Source of the DNA: Candidatus Peribacter sp. UBA6535 | GTDB taxonomy: Bacteria; Patescibacteriota; Gracilibacteria; Peribacterales; Peribacteraceae | DNA length: 64,000 nucleotides | Direction of reading: 5' to 3' | Assembly: GCA_002436205.1 (NCBI GenBank) | Contig: DJKT01000001.1 | Coordinates: 1 to 64,000, forward strand | Shown here: piece after piece, positions 56,774-64,000 of the stretch | Numbering within the stretch: position 1 is the first letter of the stretch | Layout of the letters: each line of letters starts with the position of its first letter | Position numbers and translations under genes: made by a program | The notes under the pieces: model-generated | Database searches by the model: none | What the model was told of the DNA's origin: nothing | What the model saw: only the letters and a program-made list of their open reading frames with translations

Positions 56774-58209
56774 CCTGCAGCTTCTGCCTCTTTTTCGTCT
56801 TTAAAGTACACGCGGTTTTCCTCTTTGATCTTCTTTCCTCCTGCAGAGTCTGAAGCGTAATACTTCTTACCAGTCTTGGAGGCGACGAAGGCTGCGTCAG
56901 GAGCATCGCCAACATCCATGCTGAGTTGCTCAGCTTTATCGGTCTTCTTTGCTTTCTCCTTCTTTTCCTTCTTCTCAACTTTTTCCTCCTTTGTATCCTT
57001 TGGCTCTTCTGCATCCTTTACATCTTTTGTCTTCGCGGCAGCTTTTTCCTCCTTCGCTTTCTTCTCTTCCTCAGCTGCCTGCTCTGCTTTGATCTTTTCG
57101 AGAGTTTCTTTATCAATAGGGAGAAGTGCTTTTACAGAAAGTCCGATACGGCGCTCATCAATATCAATATTGATTACCTGTGCATCTACCTTCTGTCCGA
57201 TAGTCAGTACTTCTGATGGGTCTTCTACTTTAAGGTGAGCGAGTTCTGTCAGGTGCACAAGACCATTGATGTCTCTCTCCAAACGGAGGAAGGCACCGTA
57301 GTCTGCAAAGCGCACAACGGAACCGGATACCTTTTTACCAACAGGATATCGCTCGGCAATCTCTTCCCATGGGTCAGTGGTAAGCTGCTTAATAGAGAGA
57401 CTGAGCTTGTCACCCTCGAGGCCGATGATCTTTACGCGTACCTTGTCTCCGACTTGTGCGTGCTCGGATGGGTTTTTTACGTGTCCCCATGCAATCTCAG
57501 AAATGTGCACCAGTCCTTCAAGGCCATCGAAGGCTACGAAGACTCCAAACTTCACGATGCCTGTAACCATACCGTCTTTCTCGTCTCCAATCTTGAGGGA
57601 TTCCAAGGACTTCGATCGTTCTTCGGCCATAGCCTCGCGCTCGGATACGACAATCTTTCCGGCTTCCTCATCCATAGTAATAATCTTTACAGTGAAGACG
57701 TGACCAATGTACTTCGCAAGTCGTGAGATGATTTCGCTGCTATCTGCATTGTTTACTCTAGGGTAGTGCATAGGTGCCAGTTGGCTTACTGGCAGGAATG
57801 TTCGAATACCATCAATGTTTGCAAGAAGACCTCCTTTGTTTGCTTCCTGTGCTGCAAACTTCATTGTTCCTTGTGTATCAACAAGCTCGTGGAACCTGTC
57901 CCACGCCTTTTGCTGACTCGCCATACGAAGGCTGAGCACAACCATACCTTCATCGTTTTCATCCTCCAATACCAGTGCCATCACTTCATCACCGACTTTC
58001 AGATCTTTAAAGGTGTTAAAAGAATCACGGAGCTCTCGTCCGGATACAATTCCTACTGCAATACCGTTTATATCTATAAGAAGTTTATTCTTTCCACGGT
58101 AGACCACTTTACCTTCTACGGACTCACCGGGACGAACTCTAAGAGGTTCTGGGGCGTCCTTGAGGAGCGCTTCCATAAGATCTGATTTCTCTGCAGTAGC
58201 ATTAGCCAT
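56761..58209 (-). CDS. rpsA: 30S ribosomal protein S1 (four S1 domains plus extra C-terminal domain)
   Basis: About 482 residues from MANATAEKSDLMEALL. Four S1 OB-folds: VEGKVVYRGKNKLLIDINGI, a second less regular copy, GMVTGIVKFGVFVAFDGLEG and GSVVRFADYGAFLRLERDIN. After a Lys/Glu/Ala-rich linker the last about 45 residues (FVASKTGKKYYASDS, GGKKIKEENRVYFKDEKEAE) resemble the small Ada-like metal-binding module found at the end of some nucleic-acid proteins, with its cysteines lost. S1 helps recruit mRNA; its role on leaderless messages is of interest here. Confidence 0.9.
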   Translation of the reverse strand: MANATAEKSDLMEALLKDAPEPLRVRPGESVEGKVVYRGKNKLLIDINGIAVGIVSGRELRDSFNTFKDLKVGDEVMALVLEDENDEGMVVLSLRMASQQKAWDRFHELVDTQGTMKFAAQEANKGGLLANIDGIRTFLPVSQLAPMHYPRVNNADSSEIISRLAKYIGHVFTVKIITMDEEAGKIVVSEREAMAEERSKSLESLKIGDEKDGMVTGIVKFGVFVAFDGLEGLVHISEIAWGHVKNPSEHAQVGDKVRVKIIGLEGDKLSLSIKQLTTDPWEEIAERYPVGKKVSGSVVRFADYGAFLRLERDINGLVHLTELAHLKVEDPSEVLTIGQKVDAQVINIDIDERRIGLSVKALLPIDKETLEKIKAEQAAEEEKKAKEEKAAAKTKDVKDAEEPKDTKEEKVEKKEKKEKAKKTDKAEQLSMDVGDAPDAAFVASKTGKKYYASDSAGGKKIKEENRVYFKDEKEAEAAGYSA

Positions 58210-58334
58210 AGTAAATAGGGGGTGCAAGTGGGAGGAATAAAGGGGGTTTTCCGGTTGCCCTTGCACGAGCAACAAACCGAAAGTGAGCTTATTTTCCACT
58301 AATACGGTCTTCAGTCAACTATATTGACCTATTT

Positions 58335-59036
58335 TTAGAGCTGTAGCTGTGCTGTGTTTAAGTCCTTGGGCAGTTTTTGCTCCTGACTTGTCTTGGGGTT
58401 GTATATCTCGTAATACAGCTCAATGAGCTCCATGGTCGTTAGGCGCCTTGTAGAGAGGCCAATATTGCGTAGTCCAGCATCTACCAAGTTTACTCGATCT
58501 TTTAGCTTCGCTACCTTCTCGTTAAAGTACTTACGGCGGTAGGTAATTTTGGATGAAGAATCATCAATACCGATCCAAGAGAAGAATTGTGACAGTGGAG
58601 ATTTCTTTTCCTCTGCGTCATCAAGAGGAATCACTACGAGGAATTTCTTCTGCATAATGTCTGCAACTTCCACAATCTTTTCGACAAACACAGCATAGGA
58701 TTCTGTCTGTTCACGCAGGAGCTCGTTTTCTTGGGCGATAGCTTTTTGGTGAATCTGTTCAATGTATGGGTCGATGTTTACTTTGGTTGAGCGTACAACA
58801 ATCTGTAGAGGGAAGGTGAGTGTATTAATGAATGCTTCATATCCTGCGATAATACCTTGCTGCTCGGTTTCACTCTTTAGGTTAAAGTTCAGTGTTTCGA
58901 CGTCTAGTACAGCACGTAAGCCTCCTTTTTTGAGAAGTACTGTATCGTTACGGATCTCAGAGATGGGTACGAAGCGCTGTGTCGCAACCTTCTTGTTTCG
59001 TGAACGCCTGCGGATGCTTTTTATTTTCTTAGGCAT
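58335..59036 (-). CDS. VirB4/TraC N-terminal-like protein of a T4SS-type module
   Basis: 233 residues from MPKKIKSIRRRSRNKKVATQ. The part RFVPISEIRNDTVLLKKGGL, AVLDVETLNFNLKSETEQQG, FINTLTFPLQIVVRSTKVN matches the N-terminal domain that precedes the ATPase in VirB4/TraC proteins. No Walker motif is present, so only the N-terminal half is encoded. In Patescibacteria a free-standing version is common directly after prgI, and here it overlaps the prgI gene by 8 nt. The ATPase partner is not adjacent; the VirD4-like ATPase is at 8.7 kb. Confidence 0.75.
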   Translation of the reverse strand: MPKKIKSIRRRSRNKKVATQRFVPISEIRNDTVLLKKGGLRAVLDVETLNFNLKSETEQQGIIAGYEAFINTLTFPLQIVVRSTKVNIDPYIEQIHQKAIAQENELLREQTESYAVFVEKIVEVADIMQKKFLVVIPLDDAEEKKSPLSQFFSWIGIDDSSSKITYRRKYFNEKVAKLKDRVNLVDAGLRNIGLSTRRLTTMELIELYYEIYNPKTSQEQKLPKDLNTAQLQL

Positions 59037-59592
59037 GTGAAGGTGGAGGGATAAAGGGAGGCGCGATGTCATCTACAGGTTTCTCCCGTTTTTCTGCTTT
59101 TATGCGATTACGATTAACAGGTTTCTGCACCTGTTGCTCATCGTTCTCCAGTTCATTTTCGGCTGGACCTTGGTCAAGTACGCGACTCAGTTCTCCTATT
59201 TGCGTGTTCCCCTTTTGCTCAGTTTTCTTTTGTACTGCTTGGTTTTTCTTTTGTCTCGGCGCTTTGGTAACAATGTTGATATGGATGCCTTGTCTAGGAA
59301 TCCAAATGCGGGTAGCAGGCTTATCAAGTCTTTCGATAGAAAGAAGTACTATACGGAGCAAACTGATACCGTTGATCTTTACAAATGCAAATACAATACC
59401 AATAACTGTTGGTGTCCATGCCATAGATGTCTGCGCAGTACTTACAGGACCACCTGTCTTCATGGCTGCCCAGATAGCGTAGCTGATACCCACTGAGATC
59501 ATAACAATCATCAGCTGACGTAGTGTTATAGGACCGATAATACGGTCTTCTACGTATACGTTCTGTGGAATTTTGACAGGGTCGATAGCCAT
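59029..59592 (-). CDS. PrgI-family membrane protein
   Basis: 187 residues: KIPQNVYVEDRIIGPITLRQ is the PrgI opening, followed by two membrane helices (about residues 26-45 and 58-80) and ERLDKPATRIWIPRQGIHIN. The C-terminal about 70 residues are basic and glutamine-rich. PrgI proteins are inner-membrane components of conjugation-type T4SS (VirB3-like). It is transcribed upstream of the VirB4-N-like gene. Confidence 0.85.
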   Translation of the reverse strand: MAIDPVKIPQNVYVEDRIIGPITLRQLMIVMISVGISYAIWAAMKTGGPVSTAQTSMAWTPTVIGIVFAFVKINGISLLRIVLLSIERLDKPATRIWIPRQGIHINIVTKAPRQKKNQAVQKKTEQKGNTQIGELSRVLDQGPAENELENDEQQVQKPVNRNRIKAEKREKPVDDIAPPFIPPPSHA

Positions 59593-59671
59593 GGATATAA
59601 GTTTTTATGTAATTCTTAGTATTTTACCACGAATCAGCAATTCTCACGAGGGGAGGGGTGTTGCGTTTTTA

Positions 59672-62275
59672 CTATTTTGTGGCTTCCTTTGCTTCCTCAA
59701 TTTTCACTGCATTTCGCGATTTTCGCTCTCCATGGAGGAAATCGAGCTTATCCTTGCCCTTTTTGACAATGCGGATGATGTCACCTTCCTCAAAGATACC
59801 CTTGAGAATGTGTTCGGCTACCTCATCTTCTATTCGCTCTTGAATTACGCGTCTCACAGGCCTGGCTCCATATTCTGGGTCAAATCCCAGTTCACCTAGG
59901 AGATTAATAGCCTTCTGATCTATCTCTAATGAGAATCCTTTGTCCTTTAAGCGTGCCTCGAGCATGTCGAGATGCATCTTAACGATTTTGCGAATGGAAT
60001 GCTGGTCGAGGGCATTAAAGACCATAATGTGGTCGATACGGTTGATAAACTCAGGCCTTAGATGATCTTTGAGTTCTGCGATCACTTCTTTTCGCTTTTC
60101 TTCGTATGCTTTTTCTTCTGCTACAGCATCTTCCTCCAGTTTGAATCCAATCTTTGCCGCTTGTTTCGTTAGCTTGTCTGCACCGATGTTACTGGTCATT
60201 ACGATGATGGTGTTTCTAAAGTCTACTTGTTTACCCTGTGCATCTGTAAGGACACCATCTTCGAGGATTTGCAGTAGAATGTTAAAGAACTCGGGATGTG
60301 CTTTTTCGATCTCATCAAACAAGACTACGGAGTACGGTTTGCGTCGAACTGCTTCTGTCAGCTGACCACCTTCTTCATATCCAACGTATCCGGCTGTTGC
60401 TCCTACGAGACGGGAGACATTGTGCTTCTCCATAAACTCAGACATATCAATCTTGATGAGTGCGTCTTCACGGTTGAAGATCTCTGAGGCAATAGTACGT
60501 ACGAGTTCTGTCTTACCTACTCCTGTAGGACCAAGGAAGAGGAATGATCCCGTTGGACGCTTCTGATCGCCGATACCAATACGGCTACGACGAATAGCAC
60601 GAGCTACTTTCTTAATAGCATCATCTTGTCCGATAACATGTTTGCGCATAACAACTTCGAGGTTCTGGAGTTTCTTGCGGTCAGACTTCAGAAGCCTTGT
60701 CACAGGAATGCCAGTCATGCGACCGATAACATGTGCGATGTCATCGTTATCAATTTTGAGAGGAGTACGTTTGTCACCATCAGCAGCAGCACGCATTTCT
60801 CCGATCTTCTCTTGTAGAATCTGTTGTTCCTGCTTGAGCTTGAGTGCTGTGTGATACTTTTGTTCTTTTACAGCAGACTGCTGCTTGGCAACCAGCTTCT
60901 CGAGCTTGTCTTCTAGCTTTTTAAGTTCTGGGTTTGCATCCATCTCTTGCAGACTGCGTCCTGCTGCAGCTTCATCCAGTACGTCGATTGCTTTATCCGG
61001 CAGGAATCGGTCGGAAATATATCTCTTACTAAGCATGACAGATGCTTCGAGAGCTTCGTCAGTGATCTCGAGATTATGGAACTCCTCAAACCCCTTACGG
61101 ATACCCTTAAGAATTTGAATAGAATCTTCCACAGATGGTTCGGGGACCGAAATGGATTGGAATCTCCTTTCGAGTGCACGATCTTTTTCTATTGCTCGGT
61201 ACTCATCCAGAGTGGTAGCTCCTACAACTTGGATAGCTCCACGAGAAAGGGCTGGCTTTAAAATGTTTGCCGCATCCAGAGAACCTTCTGCAGATCCGGC
61301 TCCCACAACGGTATGGATTTCATCAATAAAGAGAATGATCTCATTTTCGCTTTGCAGAGCCTCTTTGATGATGTCATCAAAGCGTTGCTCAAACTCTCCG
61401 CGATACTTGGTACCTGCAATGAGTGACCCCATGTTTAGTACGAGCACTCGTTTATTTTTGAGCGTACTAGGAACGTTTCCATCACTGATGCGCTGTGCAA
61501 GTCCTTCGATAATGGCAGTCTTACCAACACCGGGTTCTCCAATGAGTACGGGGTTGTTTTTCGTTTTACGATTGAGGATGTGTACTACTCGTTCTATTTC
61601 TTCGTCACGACCAACAATAGGGTCAATCTTTCCTTCCTTTGCGCGTTCTATTAAGTCATCTGTAAAGTAATCAAGAACAGGTGTTTTACTCTTGCCATCT
61701 GCTTTTTGCTTTTTGAGTGCATCAGGATCTGCAGACACCATTCCGTTTTGCATACCAACAATTGCACCTTGAAGTCCTTGGAAGAATGATTCAAGTGATT
61801 GTTCCATGTTGCGACCTTGTGACTTAAATTGAGAGATTTGTCCAAACATTTCTTCTACGTGGGATTTCAAATCCTCAGGTTCTACCTGCATTTGTTCTAG
61901 TAACATTGTTGCTGCGTTCTTTCCTGTACTAACAAGTGAGTGCAACAGGTGCTCTGTTCCCACATTTGCGTGACGGAACTTGTGGGCAGTAATGACACTC
62001 TGTTCAATAACATTGTGGAGGTAGGTCGATAGCCCGTGCTTGATATGCTTTCCTTCTATACTCGGTGTCTTCATCGACTTCAGCAAGATACGAACGTTCT
62101 CCTGGGTAACCCCTGCTCCTGTAAAGATAGAAAACCCCAAAGACTTTGGAATACTGAGAAGACCAAGCAACAAGTGCTCGGATCCTATGTAGTTACTCTT
62201 CATGTTCTTTGCTTCCTGCTCTGCAATTTGCAGTGCAAGTTTGGCGTTGGGAGTAAAGCGATCGAAGGGGTGCAT
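59672..62275 (-). CDS. clpC: ATP-dependent Clp protease ATP-binding subunit ClpC
   Basis: 867 residues. A double Clp N-domain opens with FDRFTPNAKLALQIAEQEAK and YIGSEHLLLGLL. AAA-1 has IGEPGVGKTAIIEGLAQRI and IILFIDEIHTVVGAGSAEG. A UVR/coiled middle segment (about residues 410-460) is followed by AAA-2 with FLFLGPTGVGKTELVRTIA and VVLFDEIEKAHPEFFNILLQ. This layout is ClpC rather than ClpB, whose middle domain is longer. It unfolds substrates for ClpP, which is not in the window. No CIRCE site is visible upstream. Confidence 0.94.
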   Translation of the reverse strand: MHPFDRFTPNAKLALQIAEQEAKNMKSNYIGSEHLLLGLLSIPKSLGFSIFTGAGVTQENVRILLKSMKTPSIEGKHIKHGLSTYLHNVIEQSVITAHKFRHANVGTEHLLHSLVSTGKNAATMLLEQMQVEPEDLKSHVEEMFGQISQFKSQGRNMEQSLESFFQGLQGAIVGMQNGMVSADPDALKKQKADGKSKTPVLDYFTDDLIERAKEGKIDPIVGRDEEIERVVHILNRKTKNNPVLIGEPGVGKTAIIEGLAQRISDGNVPSTLKNKRVLVLNMGSLIAGTKYRGEFEQRFDDIIKEALQSENEIILFIDEIHTVVGAGSAEGSLDAANILKPALSRGAIQVVGATTLDEYRAIEKDRALERRFQSISVPEPSVEDSIQILKGIRKGFEEFHNLEITDEALEASVMLSKRYISDRFLPDKAIDVLDEAAAGRSLQEMDANPELKKLEDKLEKLVAKQQSAVKEQKYHTALKLKQEQQILQEKIGEMRAAADGDKRTPLKIDNDDIAHVIGRMTGIPVTRLLKSDRKKLQNLEVVMRKHVIGQDDAIKKVARAIRRSRIGIGDQKRPTGSFLFLGPTGVGKTELVRTIASEIFNREDALIKIDMSEFMEKHNVSRLVGATAGYVGYEEGGQLTEAVRRKPYSVVLFDEIEKAHPEFFNILLQILEDGVLTDAQGKQVDFRNTIIVMTSNIGADKLTKQAAKIGFKLEEDAVAEEKAYEEKRKEVIAELKDHLRPEFINRIDHIMVFNALDQHSIRKIVKMHLDMLEARLKDKGFSLEIDQKAINLLGELGFDPEYGARPVRRVIQERIEDEVAEHILKGIFEEGDIIRIVKKGKDKLDFLHGERKSRNAVKIEEAKEATK

Positions 62276-62426
62276 AGTGGTAGGGAGTAGGCTTGCGAAC
62301 CTGTATATATTGTAATCGAGTTGTTGATTAAGGTTCCAACTATTATAGCAAAAATAAGAACTACATGGCAGTTACAGAAACAACGTAAATGTCGTGTTAT
62401 TGTGCTTTGGCAAGTTTAATGTTCTT

Positions 62427-63674
62427 CTACTTCTTTCCTCCAATACGCCAATCTTCGAGGAAGATTGTAATCAGCGTAGTTGTAGGAACAGCAAGCATGA
62501 TACCGAGAACAGGGTGAACGGTATCTGGGAAACTTACACCAACAAGCATGGCGAAGAGAATGGCTATAGGAGAAAGGCCTACAGCACGCTTCATAATGAG
62601 CGGTACGAGGAGGTTATTTTCACACCATTGAATAATGTAGTACACACCCATAGTCACGAGTCCCATGACAAATCCTCCTTGTGTAAAGGCGATGAGTACA
62701 GCAGGTACTGCTGCAATAAATGGACCAATAGCGGGAATAAATTCACAAATACCTGCAAGAACGGCAAGCGTTAGTGCGTATGGCATACGGAGGATAAGCA
62801 GGGCTACCAGTGTCAGTGAGAAAATTGTAAGCATGAGCAGCAGCTCTCCTCTGGCCCATTGGCCAATCTTGGAGTGCATTGCTTCGAACTTGTTGTCGAG
62901 GTAGACACGGTAGTCTACTGGGAAGAACGATCGGAACCATCGGATGATTCCCTCCTTTTCTATCTGCATAAAGAACGCAAGCACCAACACAATAAGCATG
63001 CTGATGAAGAAGTTCACCACATTACCTGCTACGCGCGTTGCAAAGCGCACACCACCTTGAGCTGCCGATGAAAGGCTTTGTCCAAATTGCGCTAGTGCAT
63101 CCGTAAACTGATTGATGTTGAGGTTTTGCAGTGTGGAGTTTACAAGCCCTGTTAAGCGTACATTCACGTCATCTTTAACGAGTGGCAGATCGATTTTTGG
63201 ATTACTGAGGAATGCATCGACTTCTGCAGAGATGATGATAGCGATGCCCTGAATTTGCTCTGCAATGATCGGAATAAATGAGAGCAACAAAAAGAGCAGG
63301 ATAAAAATAGCGAAGAAGTAATGTACCAATATGGCAATACCTCTGGGAAATCCCCGGCGTTCCATTTGGTCAACACTTGGATCTATAACTGCGGCAATAA
63401 ATGCAGCCAGAAGTAGCAGCAGAATCTTGTCGCGTAGGTGATAGACCAAAATAGTACCTGCGGCGATAGCAAGAATACCAAAAGCAGCTCGTATAACACT
63501 CTGCACGGAAATGTGCATAACTACTTCGTCATGTCTTTTTGCTGGACTCGGCCTGCGCACAGATTTTTTTGAAGAACTTTGATCTGAGTTTTTAGCACGT
63601 TGCAGAAGTCGTTGTGCTTTTTTGCCGATGACACGCATGGAGGTAAAAGCGTTCTGAGATTTCTTAGCAGGCAT
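62427..63674 (-). CDS. AI-2E-family permease
   Basis: About 415 residues from MPAKKSQNAFTSMRVIGKKA, with a basic 60-residue N-terminal extension before the first membrane helix. Eight hydrophobic segments and the family pattern FIAAVIDPSVDQMERRGFPR, EFIPAIGPFIAAVPAVLIAF, YYIIQWCENNLLVPLIMKRA and GLSPIAILFAMLVG identify the AI-2E/TqsA-like superfamily. Members include autoinducer exporters and ion antiporters, so the substrate is unknown. It starts 11 nt after the stop of the VirB2-like gene. Confidence 0.88.
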   Translation of the reverse strand: MPAKKSQNAFTSMRVIGKKAQRLLQRAKNSDQSSSKKSVRRPSPAKRHDEVVMHISVQSVIRAAFGILAIAAGTILVYHLRDKILLLLLAAFIAAVIDPSVDQMERRGFPRGIAILVHYFFAIFILLFLLLSFIPIIAEQIQGIAIIISAEVDAFLSNPKIDLPLVKDDVNVRLTGLVNSTLQNLNINQFTDALAQFGQSLSSAAQGGVRFATRVAGNVVNFFISMLIVLVLAFFMQIEKEGIIRWFRSFFPVDYRVYLDNKFEAMHSKIGQWARGELLLMLTIFSLTLVALLILRMPYALTLAVLAGICEFIPAIGPFIAAVPAVLIAFTQGGFVMGLVTMGVYYIIQWCENNLLVPLIMKRAVGLSPIAILFAMLVGVSFPDTVHPVLGIMLAVPTTTLITIFLEDWRIGGKK

Positions 63675-63685
63675 GAGAGAGGGGG

Positions 63686-64000
63686 TTAACCACCAATGGC
63701 AGAAATGATGAAGTCCATAATAAAGAAGGACGTTGCAGCCATTATGAATCCAATGATAGCCCAAGTAAGCCTATTTTTACCAGACTCGCTACTTCCGCCT
63801 GGCAAACTACCGATGACAATCTCGTATCCTGCAAAGATAATCATCACTATGGCAATACCTGCTGCAAACCCAAAGACAAATCTGATTGTGTGTGCAATGA
63901 AGGCGGGTATGCATTGGCCTGCGTTGATAAAGCCTTCTGTAAAGTCACATCCAACACTTTTGAGACTCGAATCAATGAGTGAGGGCGTGCTTGCGGCCTT
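63686..64000 (-). CDS. VirB2/TrbC-like two-helix membrane protein (5' end outside window)
   Basis: The last 104 codons are present; the start lies beyond the right edge. The visible part has a cysteine pair (VGCDFTEGFINAGQC), a first hydrophobic helix (FVFGFAAGIAIVMIIFAGYE), a short polar turn (GSLPGGSSESGKNRL) and a second helix (WAIIGFIMAATSFFIMDFII). This helix-turn-helix layout is that of VirB2-type pilins and related T4SS membrane subunits in Patescibacteria. It heads the cluster AI-2E permease, clpC, prgI, virB4-N. Confidence 0.7.
   Translation of the reverse strand, partial: KAASTPSLIDSSLKSVGCDFTEGFINAGQCIPAFIAHTIRFVFGFAAGIAIVMIIFAGYEIVIGSLPGGSSESGKNRLTWAIIGFIMAATSFFIMDFIISAIGG

Noticed and set aside
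59672..62400. CIRCE or CtsR-type operator before clpC
   Set aside because: No TTAGCACTC-like inverted repeat or GGTCAAA direct repeat was found in the 150 bp upstream.
62276..62426. Gene in the gap between clpC and the AI-2E permease
   Set aside because: The 151 bp are AT-rich with no frame, hairpin or RNA signature that could be supported.
1..64000. CRISPR array
   Set aside because: The repeats seen are contiguous 6-9 nt words without regular spacers, and no Cas-like protein is present.
1..64000. Alternative genetic code with TGA as glycine
   Set aside because: TGA ends several well-bounded genes, for example the M23 peptidase, and no conserved protein runs through a TGA.

Overview
The window looks like a chromosomal segment of a Candidate Phyla Radiation (Patescibacteria) bacterium, most likely a Peregrinibacteria/Peribacteria-type organism. 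This is an inference from gene content, not from a marker gene. The pointers are a complete-looking mevalonate gene cluster in a bacterium, SLH-domain surface proteins with cysteine-rich or coiled-coil ectodomains, PrgI/VirB4-like/VirB2-like membrane genes, trimmed housekeeping proteins (short HrcA, short RsmI, DnaX without its zinc cysteines) and dense 4-8 nt gene overlaps. TGA acts as a stop throughout, so the code is standard and not the Gracilibacteria/Absconditabacteria type.

Layout. 0-8 kb: thioredoxin, glucose-6-phosphate isomerase, ruvA, an M23 peptidase, rsmI, gyrA, rpmE. 8-13 kb: hrcA behind a CIRCE operator, a large T4SS-type ATPase, small secreted proteins and a 5'-truncated trhO. 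13.0-13.8 kb: a gene-free, palindrome-rich stretch closed by an intrinsic terminator on the minus strand, a candidate structured RNA. 13.8-22.6 kb: a TIMP-like/SLH protein, glyA with 5-formyl-THF cyclo-ligase, dnaX, a DsbA-like lipoprotein, a 691-residue internally repeated protein, dcd. 22.7-32.5 kb: an atypical membrane protein, a GT-C glycosyltransferase, a cysteine-rich SLH protein, an RluA-family enzyme, trpS, a paralogous pair of exported proteins, maf and an inositol-phosphatase-like gene. 32.5-41.5 kb: a YgjP-type peptidase, then a minus-strand operon idi-uppS-mvk-mvd-hmgR-hmgS-thiolase-(OB-fold/guanylate-kinase fusion)-exported protein. 41.5-54 kb: MscS, PilM-like, pdxST, a repeat-bearing intergenic region, a putative glycoside hydrolase, a 1285-residue surface protein, a frame-disrupted redoxin/DUF3179 gene and a TMTC-like membrane TPR protein. 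54-64 kb: a cold-shock protein, tRNA-Gly(UCC), yidD, small membrane proteins, a HIT protein, ribosomal protein S1, VirB4-N-like and PrgI genes, clpC, an AI-2E-type permease and a VirB2-like fragment at the right edge.

How the genes fit together. The mevalonate cluster runs from acetyl-CoA to IPP/DMAPP and on to undecaprenyl diphosphate, the lipid carrier for wall and surface-glycan synthesis. Two GT-C type membrane proteins, an M23 peptidase and the SLH proteins are the visible users. The thiolase/HMG-CoA synthase pair is of the archaeal type, and the DUF35 OB-fold scaffold expected beside it is fused to a guanylate-kinase-like domain. No phosphomevalonate kinase or farnesyl diphosphate synthase is seen here.

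Two genome-style features recur. Many genes have a -10-like hexamer, often TGN-extended, only 6-9 nt before the start codon and no Shine-Dalgarno, which implies leaderless mRNAs. Short 6-9 nt word arrays occur at more than a dozen sites, some inside reading frames.
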